Assembly: GCA_963674575.2 (NCBI GenBank)
Contig: CAXXQT010000001.1
Coordinates: forward strand, 620,001 to 684,000
Source of the DNA: JAAYAY01 sp963674575
GTDB lineage: Bacteria > Planctomycetota > Planctomycetia > Pirellulales > Thermoguttaceae
Direction of reading: 5' to 3'
DNA length: 64,000 bases
In this document: one piece after another, positions 26,093 to 34,682 of the stretch
Layout: every line of letters begins with the position of its first letter
Numbering within the stretch: the first letter of the stretch is position 1
Position numbers and translations under genes: made by a program
The notes under the pieces: model-generated
The model's input: the letters and a program-made list of their open reading frames with translations, nothing else
Told to the model about the DNA's origin: nothing
Databases searched by the model: none

Positions 26093-28537
26093 TCACCCGG
26101 TTTCACCGGACTCTATGCGGCGTCCCGTACCTACCGGCGCCAGGCTCAACACAGCCCCCACGACTGTCTGCGTGACAAACGAAAGGGGCATCGCCCAAAG
26201 GAAGCTGATGGGGCCGGCGACGCCCGTCAATTCCTTCCAGAAATTGATGGCGATGACCACGGCAAGGCCCGCTATCGCGCCCACCATGGTCGCCCACCCC
26301 TTGGCCCAGGGTACGAAGATCGCCATGAAGAACAGCCCGAAGAGGGGCACGGTGATCAGGTTCACCACCTTGTAGGTCACTTCCAGCAGGTTGCCCTGCA
26401 CAACGCCCACAAAGGCGCTCAACACCACGACCAGGGCCCCGACCACAACGGAAACGTACTTGGCAAGCCGAACGTGATCCAACTCGTTTTCCTTGCTCCT
26501 CCGGAAGCGGTCAAGGAAGTCAACCGTGATCACCGAGCACGAGGAATTCACTCCGGACGAGAGGCTCGACATGGCCGCCGCGAGCAGGCCTGCCACGACC
26601 AGTCCGCTCAAACCGGCCGGCAAGGCCATGGCGATGAACTGGGGAAACAGCCGATCGGCATTGCCCAGAATCGTCTGCCCATCGGGAAGCAGGTGCGGAT
26701 TGAGCCGGAAATAGGCCAACAGGGCCAGCCCCACCAGCGTCAGCAGACAGTTGATCAGCACGTTGACGCCGAGCGTGGTCACCAGCACGGTTCGGGCCGC
26801 CTTGACGTCGCGCGTGGCCAGGTAGCGTTGAATAGCCATCTGGTCGGATCCCGAAGTGCATGACCACCACGTGAACGTGGCCAACACGATGGCGAAGAAC
26901 GAAATGCGTTCGCTGGGATCGTAGAGCTTCGGTTCGGGCCAATGGGCCGGCCACTCGGCGGGCCACCAGTTGCCCACCCCTCCCAGGAAGACCGTAACCA
27001 GGACAACCGTGAGAACGGCGCCCCCGAGAAGAATCAAGGTTTGCACTACGTCGGTGACCACCACCGCGCGGAGGCCGCCCATCGACGTATAGGTGATTGT
27101 GATGATCCCAAGCACGGCACAAAGCCAGGGAGTGGCCGAAGAATCGAGCCCGAGCAGGGGAACGAGAACCTTGTCGGTCGTGGCGTAAATAATGACCGAC
27201 ATCCATAAGAGTCGCAACGAGAGGAAGAAGAGCGAGCCCAGCATCCTCACGCCCAACCCGAGCCGCATTTCCAGGATCTCGTAGGCGCTCGTCACCTGAA
27301 GCTGCATGAAGAAGGGAATCATCAGCCAACCCACCACGAACGCCACGAACGGATAGGCCACGATCATGGCCAGGACCATCGGTCCGTAGCGAATCATCTC
27401 GCCGGGAAAGGCCAGGTACGTGATCGTGCTCAGAAGCGTGGCGAACAGCGAAAGGCCCACATTCAGCGGGTTCATGTTGCGCCCGCCGAGCAGGTAGTCT
27501 TCCGTGGTGACCGTCCGTCGCGAGTAGTACCAGCCGACTCCCAGCATCCCCAGGGCGTAGAGACCGATCACCGCCCAATCCAGCGGGCCCAGGGCATGAT
27601 GGCTACGGCGCCCCAACCGCAGAATCGCGTAACCGGCCGCCGACCGAACGTCCGCCTCCGGGTCGTCCAGAAGTCCCACGAGAAGGCCCAGGTCGTCGCC
27701 TTCCGCAATTTGCCCCAGGGTCTGGCATGCCTGGTACCGCGTGCCGCTCTCTTCCCCGTGGCAGCAGTGCCGCAATTCGCCCATCCACTTGGCGTGGCTC
27801 TTCGCCGGGCCATGAACGGCCATGGCGCAGACCATGTGGACATGCCACGCAGAATCGGTCGGTTCGGCCTCGGCCGCCGCGGTCAATGTTTGCTGAGTCT
27901 CCGCCGAAATCGCCGGTAGATGGCGCAGCCCGTAGGCAGCCAGCCCGCGGACCCGCGGCTCCTCCGAAGCCAGCATCTCCCGCAGTGGCGTGTCGTCATG
28001 CGCGGGGTCGCTATTGACCAGAATCCAGCGGACGCACACCGCCAAGGCATCGCTGCTCGCGGCGGCCTGCTCAAAAACCTCCCGCTCCGCGGCCGCTTCC
28101 GACGACGCGGTTGCTTCTGGAGCCCGGTAACCCAGCTTGGCCAACGTCTCGGCCGCGTGAAGCCGATCGGGCGCATCGCGATCCAGGAAGATGTCGCGAA
28201 TCTGATGGACCCAAGCTTCCTTTTCCTTCGGCACGCCAGCGGCCCTGGCCAACACGCGGCGGATGCCCACTCGGTATTCCGGCTCTTTCCCAAACGTTTT
28301 CAGCTCCGCCTGAAATGCTTCCTCCACGCCGTCGGGATAGTCCAGTTCCAGCAGAAACTCGGCCGCATGGACCTTCACCCACCGCTGCTCGTCGGCAAGC
28401 ACGTCGCGCAACGTGCGAAGGGAGTGCTCTCGCAGTTCCTGGGTGACTTCTGACGCCTCTTCCGCAGCCGTCGCCAGCGAAGGAAGGCAGGCCAACAGAA
28501 GTAGCAGCACGCACGCGACTCGCAATCGCCGATTCAT
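26093..28537 (-). CDS. SSS-family sodium:solute symporter with N-terminal HEAT-repeat domain
   Basis: The 814-residue protein has a signal peptide (MNRRLRVACVLLLLLACLPS), then about 300 residues of helical HEAT-like repeats expected in the periplasm. A complete SSS transporter follows, starting at LDWAVIGLYALGMLGVGWYY (about residue 325). SSS signatures include YLLGGRNMNPLNVGLSLFAT, SDQMAIQRYLATRD and AAAMSSLSSGVNSSCSVITV. The substrate is unknown. The fusion is unusual: ordinary SSS proteins have about 500 residues and no HEAT domain. It is the last gene of a six-gene leftward operon, starting inside the M19 stop codon (ATGA overlap at 28534-28537). Confidence 0.93.
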   Translation of the reverse strand: MNRRLRVACVLLLLLACLPSLATAAEEASEVTQELREHSLRTLRDVLADEQRWVKVHAAEFLLELDYPDGVEEAFQAELKTFGKEPEYRVGIRRVLARAAGVPKEKEAWVHQIRDIFLDRDAPDRLHAAETLAKLGYRAPEATASSEAAAEREVFEQAAASSDALAVCVRWILVNSDPAHDDTPLREMLASEEPRVRGLAAYGLRHLPAISAETQQTLTAAAEAEPTDSAWHVHMVCAMAVHGPAKSHAKWMGELRHCCHGEESGTRYQACQTLGQIAEGDDLGLLVGLLDDPEADVRSAAGYAILRLGRRSHHALGPLDWAVIGLYALGMLGVGWYYSRRTVTTEDYLLGGRNMNPLNVGLSLFATLLSTITYLAFPGEMIRYGPMVLAMIVAYPFVAFVVGWLMIPFFMQLQVTSAYEILEMRLGLGVRMLGSLFFLSLRLLWMSVIIYATTDKVLVPLLGLDSSATPWLCAVLGIITITYTSMGGLRAVVVTDVVQTLILLGGAVLTVVLVTVFLGGVGNWWPAEWPAHWPEPKLYDPSERISFFAIVLATFTWWSCTSGSDQMAIQRYLATRDVKAARTVLVTTLGVNVLINCLLTLVGLALLAYFRLNPHLLPDGQTILGNADRLFPQFIAMALPAGLSGLVVAGLLAAAMSSLSSGVNSSCSVITVDFLDRFRRSKENELDHVRLAKYVSVVVGALVVVLSAFVGVVQGNLLEVTYKVVNLITVPLFGLFFMAIFVPWAKGWATMVGAIAGLAVVIAINFWKELTGVAGPISFLWAMPLSFVTQTVVGAVLSLAPVGTGRRIESGETG

Positions 28538-29622
28538 GAGGGAAGATGCCTTTCGAAGAATGTGAGCCAGTTGCCGTGAAACACTGCGTCGATCTCCTCG
28601 TCGCCGTAGCCCCGGCCGGCCAGAATCTCACCCAGCCGCTGCAAGTCGGCAATCGAACGGAGCCCCTCCGGCGTCTGCTCGGTGCCGTAGCCGCCGTCCA
28701 GGTCGCTACCGAGGGCCGCGTGGCGGCAATCGCCCGCTAGCTGGCAAATGTGGTCCACGTGATCGCATACAGCGTCGAGCCGCACCGCCTCATGGGGCGT
28801 CTTGCCTTTTTCCCAACCTGGATAGAGCATCCAGGCGTCGAGGGCCACGCCGATCACCGTGTCTCGCCCGAGGAGTCGCCGGATCTGCTCGTCGGAGAAC
28901 TGGCGATCGCCGGGCACCAGGGCCCGGCAGTTGTTGTGGCTGGCCATGAGCGGACCGCCGAACAGGTCCAAGGTCTCCGTGAACCCCGGTTCCGCAAGAT
29001 GGGTCACGTCCAGGATCATCCCCACCCGTTCCATTTCGGCCAGCAGGCGGCGACCGTCCGGCGTCAGGGGCCCCGTAGCGCCGGTCCCGGTAGCGTAAGG
29101 GCTCGGCCCGTAGTGGGCCAGGCTGAGCGATCGCAAATCATCCTCCCACCACGCCTCGCACTGCTCGGGGCGAACGATCGGATCGGCGCCTTCCATCGCC
29201 AGGAGGATCCCGATCGGTGGCCGGTTCTCACCCGGGTTCTGCCAACGACTCCAATGGTTCCGCAACTCCTCGGCCGTGCGCAAGAACACGATCTCGCCCA
29301 ATGTCTCCATCAGCCGGTAGTAGGCCAGTTGCCCCTGGGCGAAGCCGTAGGCGGCCGCGGCGTGGCCGAAGTCGATGCTCCGTCGCCGTTGCCGATCCGC
29401 AGCAGGCGCCTCCGGCTTGACCCGTGCCAGCACGGTGGCCAGGCAGACGGCCACGCCGGCCTCACGCAGCTCGGGCCAGCACGTCGTCGCTCTGCCGCGT
29501 GCATCGCTGTCGGCAAGACCCGCCTCCGTGGCGTTCAATTCATCCAGCGGCAAGGTCAGGTCGCGATCCCAGCCAAGAACGTTCCAGGCCAGATCCAGGT
29601 GCGAGTCGATGATGAGTCTCAT
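28534..29622 (-). CDS. Membrane dipeptidase-like amidohydrolase (peptidase M19)
   Basis: A zinc hydrolase of 362 residues cleaving dipeptides or related N-acyl amides. Metal-binding motifs are IIDSHLDLAWN at residues 4-14, ILLAMEGADPI with the bridging glutamate, ILDVTHLAEPGF and LMASHNNCRALVPGDRQFSD, with GSDLDGGYG near the end. I chose the ATG at 29622 because it overlaps the dehydrogenase stop by four bases and directly precedes the HxD motif. It is translationally coupled both upstream and downstream, so it works with the dehydrogenase and symporter. The substrate is probably imported by the symporter, which is inference. Confidence 0.93.
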   Translation of the reverse strand: MRLIIDSHLDLAWNVLGWDRDLTLPLDELNATEAGLADSDARGRATTCWPELREAGVAVCLATVLARVKPEAPAADRQRRRSIDFGHAAAAYGFAQGQLAYYRLMETLGEIVFLRTAEELRNHWSRWQNPGENRPPIGILLAMEGADPIVRPEQCEAWWEDDLRSLSLAHYGPSPYATGTGATGPLTPDGRRLLAEMERVGMILDVTHLAEPGFTETLDLFGGPLMASHNNCRALVPGDRQFSDEQIRRLLGRDTVIGVALDAWMLYPGWEKGKTPHEAVRLDAVCDHVDHICQLAGDCRHAALGSDLDGGYGTEQTPEGLRSIADLQRLGEILAGRGYGDEEIDAVFHGNWLTFFERHLPS

Positions 29623-30575
29623 GAAGCATCCAGGGGAAAATATCGGTTCATCAATTCTCGCACCGTCCACGCATGTTCGCGGAACCGCTCTTCCCACTCA
29701 CGAACTTCCTCGTCCGTATACTCGTAAAACCCGTGACCGTTGGCGACGCCCCGTGCGTCGGCCTCCCGCAGGGCCTGCATCGCTTCAGGCAGCTCCGTGG
29801 CGTTGCTCAAACTCGGCAGCACACCTTCGATCGCCTTGCCGTAAAGAGCGGGACCGCCCGTCAGGTCCATCCAGCGGAAGGGACCGCACATGGTCGCCCA
29901 AAGCCCCAGGGCGTTGCGCACCGAACGATCGATCGTCTCCACGTCGGCCACGCCCATCTCCAAAACGTGCAACGCCTCGCGATACATGGCGTAGCCGATC
30001 CGGTTGACGATGAACGCCGGTACGTCCTTCTCGACCATCGAGGGCTCCTTGCCGATCTTTTGGGCCAGGCGTTCCGCCACGCCAAACGCTTCGTCCGACG
30101 TCTGCTCGCCCCGAATGATCTCCAGAAACCGCGTCGCATGGGCCGGTTCCGCCCAGTGCATGCCCAGGAATCGCTCCGGGTGCCTGCGCCCTTGCTGCAA
30201 GTGCGAGATCGGCAGAGCCGACGTGTTGCTGGCAATGACCGTGTCCGGCGACACAAGCGATTCCAGCCTGTCAAAAACCTCCTGCTTCGCCGCCATGTCT
30301 TCCACGACCGATTCGATCAGAAAATCGCAGTCGCCCATCGCTTCCAGCGACGTGACCGCCACGTAACGCCCAGCCCACTCGTCGAGCAGGACGCGGGAAA
30401 ATCCGGCTCGCTCGACCAGGTCGGCCATGGCCCGGGCAATATAGCCCTTTGCTTCTTCGTGCGTCGCCTCGCGCCGTGTGAAGGCAATCACGCGAAACCC
30501 GTGGCCCAGGAAGCACGAAGCGATCCCTCGCCCCAGAAGCCCCAATCCCGCGATTCCAACCGTCTTAATCTTCAT
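29619..30575 (-). CDS. 3-hydroxyacyl-CoA dehydrogenase family protein
   Basis: NAD-dependent dehydrogenase of 318 residues. The Rossmann signature VGIAGLGLLGRGIASCFLGH starts at residue 6, followed by FLIESVVEDMAAKQEVFDRL, IASNTSALPISHLQQG and GMHWAEPAHATRFLEIIRGE. The C-terminal 3HCDH domain begins PAFIVNRIGYAMYREALHVL. It matches the 3HBDH, carnitine or gulonate dehydrogenase subgroup in size, so the substrate may not be a fatty acyl-CoA. The start at 30575 begins the Rossmann strand. Its stop is coupled to the M19 gene. Confidence 0.92.
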   Translation of the reverse strand: MKIKTVGIAGLGLLGRGIASCFLGHGFRVIAFTRREATHEEAKGYIARAMADLVERAGFSRVLLDEWAGRYVAVTSLEAMGDCDFLIESVVEDMAAKQEVFDRLESLVSPDTVIASNTSALPISHLQQGRRHPERFLGMHWAEPAHATRFLEIIRGEQTSDEAFGVAERLAQKIGKEPSMVEKDVPAFIVNRIGYAMYREALHVLEMGVADVETIDRSVRNALGLWATMCGPFRWMDLTGGPALYGKAIEGVLPSLSNATELPEAMQALREADARGVANGHGFYEYTDEEVREWEERFREHAWTVRELMNRYFPLDAS

Positions 30576-30728
30576 GGAAGCAATCCATGGCTTACTGTTT
30601 GGTTTTCCGGCCGATCCGGCGACGACGGAGGACCCACCTCTCACGCAGGTTCGCCTGCCCATCCGCGTGAAGACGCGCGCCTGGCCTTGCCGGGCTGTGC
30701 CCTTGATAACCCAGACGCTGCCACGCTG

Positions 30729-31169
30729 TCAAGAATCTCGCCCCTCGGTGACGGTGAGCGAGCAACGGGCCTGCTTGCACTCCGACAGGTCGATGTCGTA
30801 GTGAAAACCGAGCGGTTCGAGCACTCGGCGATAGAGAACGTCGCAGTGGCGACAATAATCCTGATAGGGCTCGACGTGCTTCAATTCGAGAAGCCTGGCC
30901 ATGGAAGGACAACGGTGCATCACGATGCGAAACCAGCCCGCCTCCTCGTCCAGTTCCATCGTGAAATCGGCCGCCTCTTCGTTCAGCGTGTGGCTCCAAT
31001 ACGTCCAGCAACCGCGAATTCCCTCCGCCTCGACCGCCGACTTCAGGTTGCCCAGAAACGTGTCCGACAGATACTCCCAAAACTGCTCGACGGCCTCGGG
31101 ACCACCCCGCGATTCCAAGAACCGGAACAACTCGCTGTACGCCGGAATGAACTCGGTGCAGGATATCAT
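30729..31169 (-). CDS. ATC-hydrolase-like protein (paralogue A)
   Basis: The 146-residue protein is helical with conserved AVEQFWEYLSDTFLGNL, WTYWSHTLNEEAADFTMEL and a Cys/His-rich tail (HRCPSMARLLEL, DYCRHCDVLYRRVLEPLGF, ECKQARC). The layout resembles the L-2-amino-thiazoline-4-carboxylate hydrolase family (PF14196), whose members open heterocyclic or amide bonds; I place it there with moderate confidence. It lies 146 bp downstream of its paralogue and upstream of the dehydrogenase. Starting at MISCTEFIPAY removes an upstream stretch without similarity. Confidence 0.65.
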   Translation of the reverse strand: MISCTEFIPAYSELFRFLESRGGPEAVEQFWEYLSDTFLGNLKSAVEAEGIRGCWTYWSHTLNEEAADFTMELDEEAGWFRIVMHRCPSMARLLELKHVEPYQDYCRHCDVLYRRVLEPLGFHYDIDLSECKQARCSLTVTEGRDS

Positions 31170-31315
31170 GTCTGTTTGCTGCTTCCTATTGGCGTGGTTC
31201 CCGTCGTCTACACCGAAGGCGTAGGGGCGGAATCCCCGTGCGCGACGCTCCACGATGCGACGTCCAAAGGGCTTCCCTTTTCCTTCCGATCCGTGCCCAT
31301 CCGTGTTATCCGTGG

Positions 31316-31786
31316 TCAACCAACTTCTTTCCGAAAAAACCGCTGCACGCTCTGCCCGGTCTCTTCGTCGTACTGCACCAGCTCTGCTTCAAACGGTGTT
31401 CCCTCGCAAATCGCTCGATTGACCGTCTCCGTCGTCTCGCGAAAAAGCCGAGCAACGGGATATCCGCACTTGCGCATGTGCATCACAGCCGGGCACGCCT
31501 CGACCTCGATCCGCAGTTCGCCTTCCGACCGATCAATCCGGACGGAGCCACCTTCCAACGCGTACATCCTGCCAAAATGCTCTTCCAAGGCCACCAGTCC
31601 CCGAGCGACAAGCGATTCCGTCAAGGGCGCGTAGAAGGAACGCGCGAACTGGTGCAGATACTCCCGGACGGCCTCTTCACCATAAGTCGCGTGGAGATAC
31701 TCGATCCCCGCACTCAATGCCCCGTGAAAGTCTTGGTGGAGGTAGGCGTTGTCGCTCGCCTCCCGACGTATGATTTGCCTGGCCAT
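31316..31786 (-). CDS. ATC-hydrolase-like protein (paralogue B)
   Basis: The 156-residue protein begins MARQIIRREASDNAYLHQDF and has EYLHATYGEEAVREYLHQFA, SFYAPLTESLVARGLVALEE and EACPAVMHMRKCGYPVARLF. Length and helix-strand order match paralogue A, with a conserved CP motif near the same place, but the extra cysteines of A are missing. It starts 11 bp after the ceramidase-like gene, so the two are surely co-transcribed. Function probably lies in hydrolysis of a small substrate made by the upstream enzyme, which is inference. Confidence 0.65.
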   Translation of the reverse strand: MARQIIRREASDNAYLHQDFHGALSAGIEYLHATYGEEAVREYLHQFARSFYAPLTESLVARGLVALEEHFGRMYALEGGSVRIDRSEGELRIEVEACPAVMHMRKCGYPVARLFRETTETVNRAICEGTPFEAELVQYDEETGQSVQRFFRKEVG

Positions 31787-31797
31787 GGTGGGCGGAC

Positions 31798-33150
31798 TCA
31801 TTTCTGATAGAGTTGCTCGAGCAATCTCACGGCCGATTCGACGAGCCGTTCCCCCGCACCGGGAGCGTAGAAAGTGCTCCCGGCCGTTGTTTCGTAGCCA
31901 CGCTGAAGAAACGCTTCCATCGTGGGCAGGTAGCCAATGGCGTCGTTGCACAGCCCCGCCACGATCGTGTAGCGAGCCGGACTGCGACGCTTGATCTCCA
32001 TTCCAAGGTCGCAAAAGACCTCGCCCGGCAACCCCACGATCGCAGTCTCGCCCAACCGGATCGCCATCACCTCGACCGGGTCCGGCTCCTCCTGGATTCT
32101 CGCCATGTCCAGGCGAAGCTTGGCGAAGTAGGCCTCGGGCAACCCGTCCACCTGCCCCTCGGGTGGATTCTCTTCCGCCTCTTTCAGCACTTCCCGGCAT
32201 CGCTGCTGTTCACGCGGGCTGATCTGCAGACGCTTCAACTCCACGTGCTCCCGCAAAACGCGAAGACATCCACTGTCGACACCTTCCCCTTCGTCGATCG
32301 CCCCAAAAGCCGCACTGGCCAGAAGCGTCCCCACCCGCTCGGCCATTTCGAATCCCCGGCCTTGATCCGGGTCACGGTAGTCCACGTGGTTCACGTCGCC
32401 GCAGCATCCGTTGACGAAAAGGCACTCGGCTTCGTTGCCCACCGATTGCGACAGGATGGATCTCAGATAACCGGGGTAGTCGGCCGAATACTGCCAGTTG
32501 TCTCCGGCAAGAATCGCCGGATGGAGTCCGAAATTCACCAGCACCGCCGCCGGCGTCCCCTCCCGCCACACCGTCAGACAGGTCAACTCGGAATCGATCG
32601 TCCCCCAGGCCTCGGCAACCTGCCCCGGATCGAACCCGGGCTGCAGGGCTTCCCAGTTCATCTGCGTCGTGCCGTCGGTGCGCCGCAGGCGGCGATGGAA
32701 AGAAACCCGATCTTCCTTCAGACAACCGACTTCCAGCGTCGCCTCTTCGAGTCGCCTGTCGGCTTCCATCACGGCCGAGGCCGCCTTGCGAAGAATCGCC
32801 TCAATGGCCGCGGCATGGGGCGCGACCTCTTCCGCCATGCCCAGGTTGCCGCTCGTGGCCGGGCCACTGTGCGTGTGCGTGGCGTGAACGAGCACGTTCT
32901 CCGGAGGCACATCGCAGCCGTCGCCGATCGCTTCCCGAATCAACGCCACGTTGTCGCGATCGAGCATGCACACGTCGACAGCCAGCAGGGCCGCCTTCGT
33001 GCCCTGCGCGTCGGCGAACACGATCGCGTGCGCCCACAGCGGGTCGTGCATGCCGCGGGCGGCGTAGTCGTCGCGGAAATTCCCCATCAGCGGCAGGCCC
33101 GGCTCGGGGGTAATGTCGACGGCAGCCGTGCCAACCCGTATCTGCGACAT
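31798..33150 (-). CDS. Neutral/alkaline ceramidase-like hydrolase
   Basis: A 450-residue enzyme of the neutral ceramidase N-terminal domain family, a zinc amidase fold. It has IRVGTAAVDITPEPGLPLMG at the start, GMHDPLWAHAIVFADAQGTK, the zinc-binding VLVHATHTHSGPATS near residue 95 and VNFGLHPAILAGDN. The CLFVNGCCGDVNHVDY motif and GLCNDAIGYLPTMEAFLQRG are also present. No signal peptide is visible, so the enzyme is probably cytoplasmic, unlike classical ceramidases. Many planctomycete members have unknown amide substrates. It is the first gene of the six-gene operon. Confidence 0.88.
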   Translation of the reverse strand: MSQIRVGTAAVDITPEPGLPLMGNFRDDYAARGMHDPLWAHAIVFADAQGTKAALLAVDVCMLDRDNVALIREAIGDGCDVPPENVLVHATHTHSGPATSGNLGMAEEVAPHAAAIEAILRKAASAVMEADRRLEEATLEVGCLKEDRVSFHRRLRRTDGTTQMNWEALQPGFDPGQVAEAWGTIDSELTCLTVWREGTPAAVLVNFGLHPAILAGDNWQYSADYPGYLRSILSQSVGNEAECLFVNGCCGDVNHVDYRDPDQGRGFEMAERVGTLLASAAFGAIDEGEGVDSGCLRVLREHVELKRLQISPREQQRCREVLKEAEENPPEGQVDGLPEAYFAKLRLDMARIQEEPDPVEVMAIRLGETAIVGLPGEVFCDLGMEIKRRSPARYTIVAGLCNDAIGYLPTMEAFLQRGYETTAGSTFYAPGAGERLVESAVRLLEQLYQK

Positions 33151-33328
33151 GGTCTTCCTACTCCACTCTGAACCAAACCTCGCCCCTACCAACGTATCGA
33201 ACTGCCACGCTCGATGCCAGTCCCGTTTGCCTGGGATGGCTCCAGCCACGATAATAGGGCGACTACCGTTCCGCCCCGCTCGACCCGAACTGCCAGTATG
33301 GAACTCCCCGGTTCCTGGGATTGCCAAC

Positions 33329-34360
33329 ATGTTGCCCGAATCGTTTCGCTGCTACCTGGTCGACAAAAACGCCGATGGCCAGGTCTCTGCCCGAATCACC
33401 GAAGTCCCAACAGCCGACCTGCCACCGGGGGACGTCGTCGTGCAAGTCGACTATTCCTCCCTCAATTACAAGGACGCCCTCGGAGCCACGGGACATCCCG
33501 GCGTCAATCGGACCTTCCCCAATATTCCCGGCGTCGATGTGGCCGGATGCGTCGTCGAGAGCGGGGTCTACGAGTTCTGCCCCGGCGACGAGGTGATCGT
33601 GACCGGCTTCGATATGGGCTCGAATCGCTGGGGCGGGTACGGCCAGTTCATCCGCGTTCCCCAGGACTGGGTCGTCCCCATGCCCGCGGGCCTGACGATC
33701 CGGGAGAGCATGATCCTCGGCACGGCCGGCCTGACCGCCGGCTTTCTCGTTCAGGCCCTCCTTGACCACGACGTGTCGCCCGAGAAGGGGCAGGTCGTCG
33801 TCACCGGTGCTTCCGGCGGGGTGGGCTGTTTCGCCGTGGCCATCCTGGCCAGGCTGGGCTACGAGGTGGTGGCCGTCACCGGCAAGGCCACCGCCCACAA
33901 CCTGCTCCGCAACCTTGGCGCCGTGGAAATTGTCGGACGCGAACTGCTCGCCGACACGAGCGGCAAGCCTCTCCTGCCAGGCCGCTGGGCCGGTGCCGTC
34001 GACACCGTCGGCAGCGCCCCCCTTTCCACCATTCTTCGCGGCCTGAAACACGGCGGCTGTGCGGCCATCTGCGGCAATGCGGCCGGCGTCGACATCCCCG
34101 ACATGACCGTCTTCCCCTTCATCCTCCGCGGCGTCACTCTCACCGGAATCGACGCCGCCTGGTGCCCGATCCCCTTGCGCCATCAAACCTGGAACAAACT
34201 GGCCGACGAGTGGAAGCCCGGCAATCTCGAACAGGTCGCCCAATTCATCACCCTCGAAGAACTTCCCGCCAAAATCGCCGAGATTCTCGAAGGCCAAATC
34301 ACCGGCCGCGTCGTCGTCGCCGTCTCGAACATGGAGGCCGAGAGGGAGGCGGGAAAGTAG
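33329..34360 (+). CDS. YhdH/AcuI-type NADPH quinone/acrylyl-CoA reductase
   Basis: A zinc-free MDR reductase of 343 residues. The N-terminal GroES-like domain has VQVDYSSLNYKDALGATGHP and PGVDVAGCVVESGV. The nucleotide-binding motif VVVTGASGGVGCFAVAILAR lies near residue 155, and FILRGVTLTGIDAAWCPIP is a YhdH-family signature. The AcuI-like members reduce acryloyl-CoA to propionyl-CoA. It is divergent from the ceramidase operon with about 178 bp between the starts, so the two may share control. Confidence 0.92.
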   Translation: MLPESFRCYLVDKNADGQVSARITEVPTADLPPGDVVVQVDYSSLNYKDALGATGHPGVNRTFPNIPGVDVAGCVVESGVYEFCPGDEVIVTGFDMGSNRWGGYGQFIRVPQDWVVPMPAGLTIRESMILGTAGLTAGFLVQALLDHDVSPEKGQVVVTGASGGVGCFAVAILARLGYEVVAVTGKATAHNLLRNLGAVEIVGRELLADTSGKPLLPGRWAGAVDTVGSAPLSTILRGLKHGGCAAICGNAAGVDIPDMTVFPFILRGVTLTGIDAAWCPIPLRHQTWNKLADEWKPGNLEQVAQFITLEELPAKIAEILEGQITGRVVVAVSNMEAEREAGK

Positions 34361-34395
34361 GAGAATACGGATTGCCGCTAGTGCAGGGTGGTCAT

Positions 34396-34477
34396 GGGTG
34401 GCACGCTCAGAGCGCGAGCGATGGGCGTGGTGATTTGGCCGTCCACGCCCATCGCTCGCGCTCTGAGCGTGCCACCC
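34396..34477. repeat. Perfect 35-bp inverted repeat, copy 1
   Basis: The arms at 34396-34430 and 34443-34477 are perfect reverse complements around a 12-bp loop. A decayed copy occurs at 42075-42154. The stem lies 35 bp after the stop of the YhdH-like gene and could serve as a very strong hairpin terminator without a T-run. Confidence 0.8.
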
Positions 34478-34592
34478 ACTACACAGCACCTTTGACGGAG
34501 CTGCCACAACTTGTTGGCCTGCAACGGCCGTGGACTCTTCATGAATAATCCGTGCTAGTGCTTTGTCGAGCTTCGAACTCGGAAAACCAGAA

Positions 34593-34647
34593 TGTTGGAG
34601 TCCACGCTTTAGCGTGCAGAAGACAGCCTAAAGGCTGGACTCCAACA
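34593..34647. repeat. TGTTGGAGTCC inverted repeat
   Basis: Outer arms TGTTGGAGTCC (34593-34603) and GGACTCCAACA (34637-34647) contain two smaller stems (ACGCTTTAGCGT and AGCCTAAAGGCT). A related GTTGGAGTCCGGGCTTCAGCCC occurs near 39178. The cloverleaf-like shape lies between convergent genes. The remainder of 34361-34682 holds nothing else. Confidence 0.65.
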
Positions 34648-34682
34648 GATGGCCAACGCCGAGAATGAAACTCGACTGAACC

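Noticed and set aside
29673..31634. Long + strand frame of 653 codons opposite the dehydrogenase genes
   Set aside because: No recognisable domain; the operon on the minus strand is coupled by start-stop overlaps.
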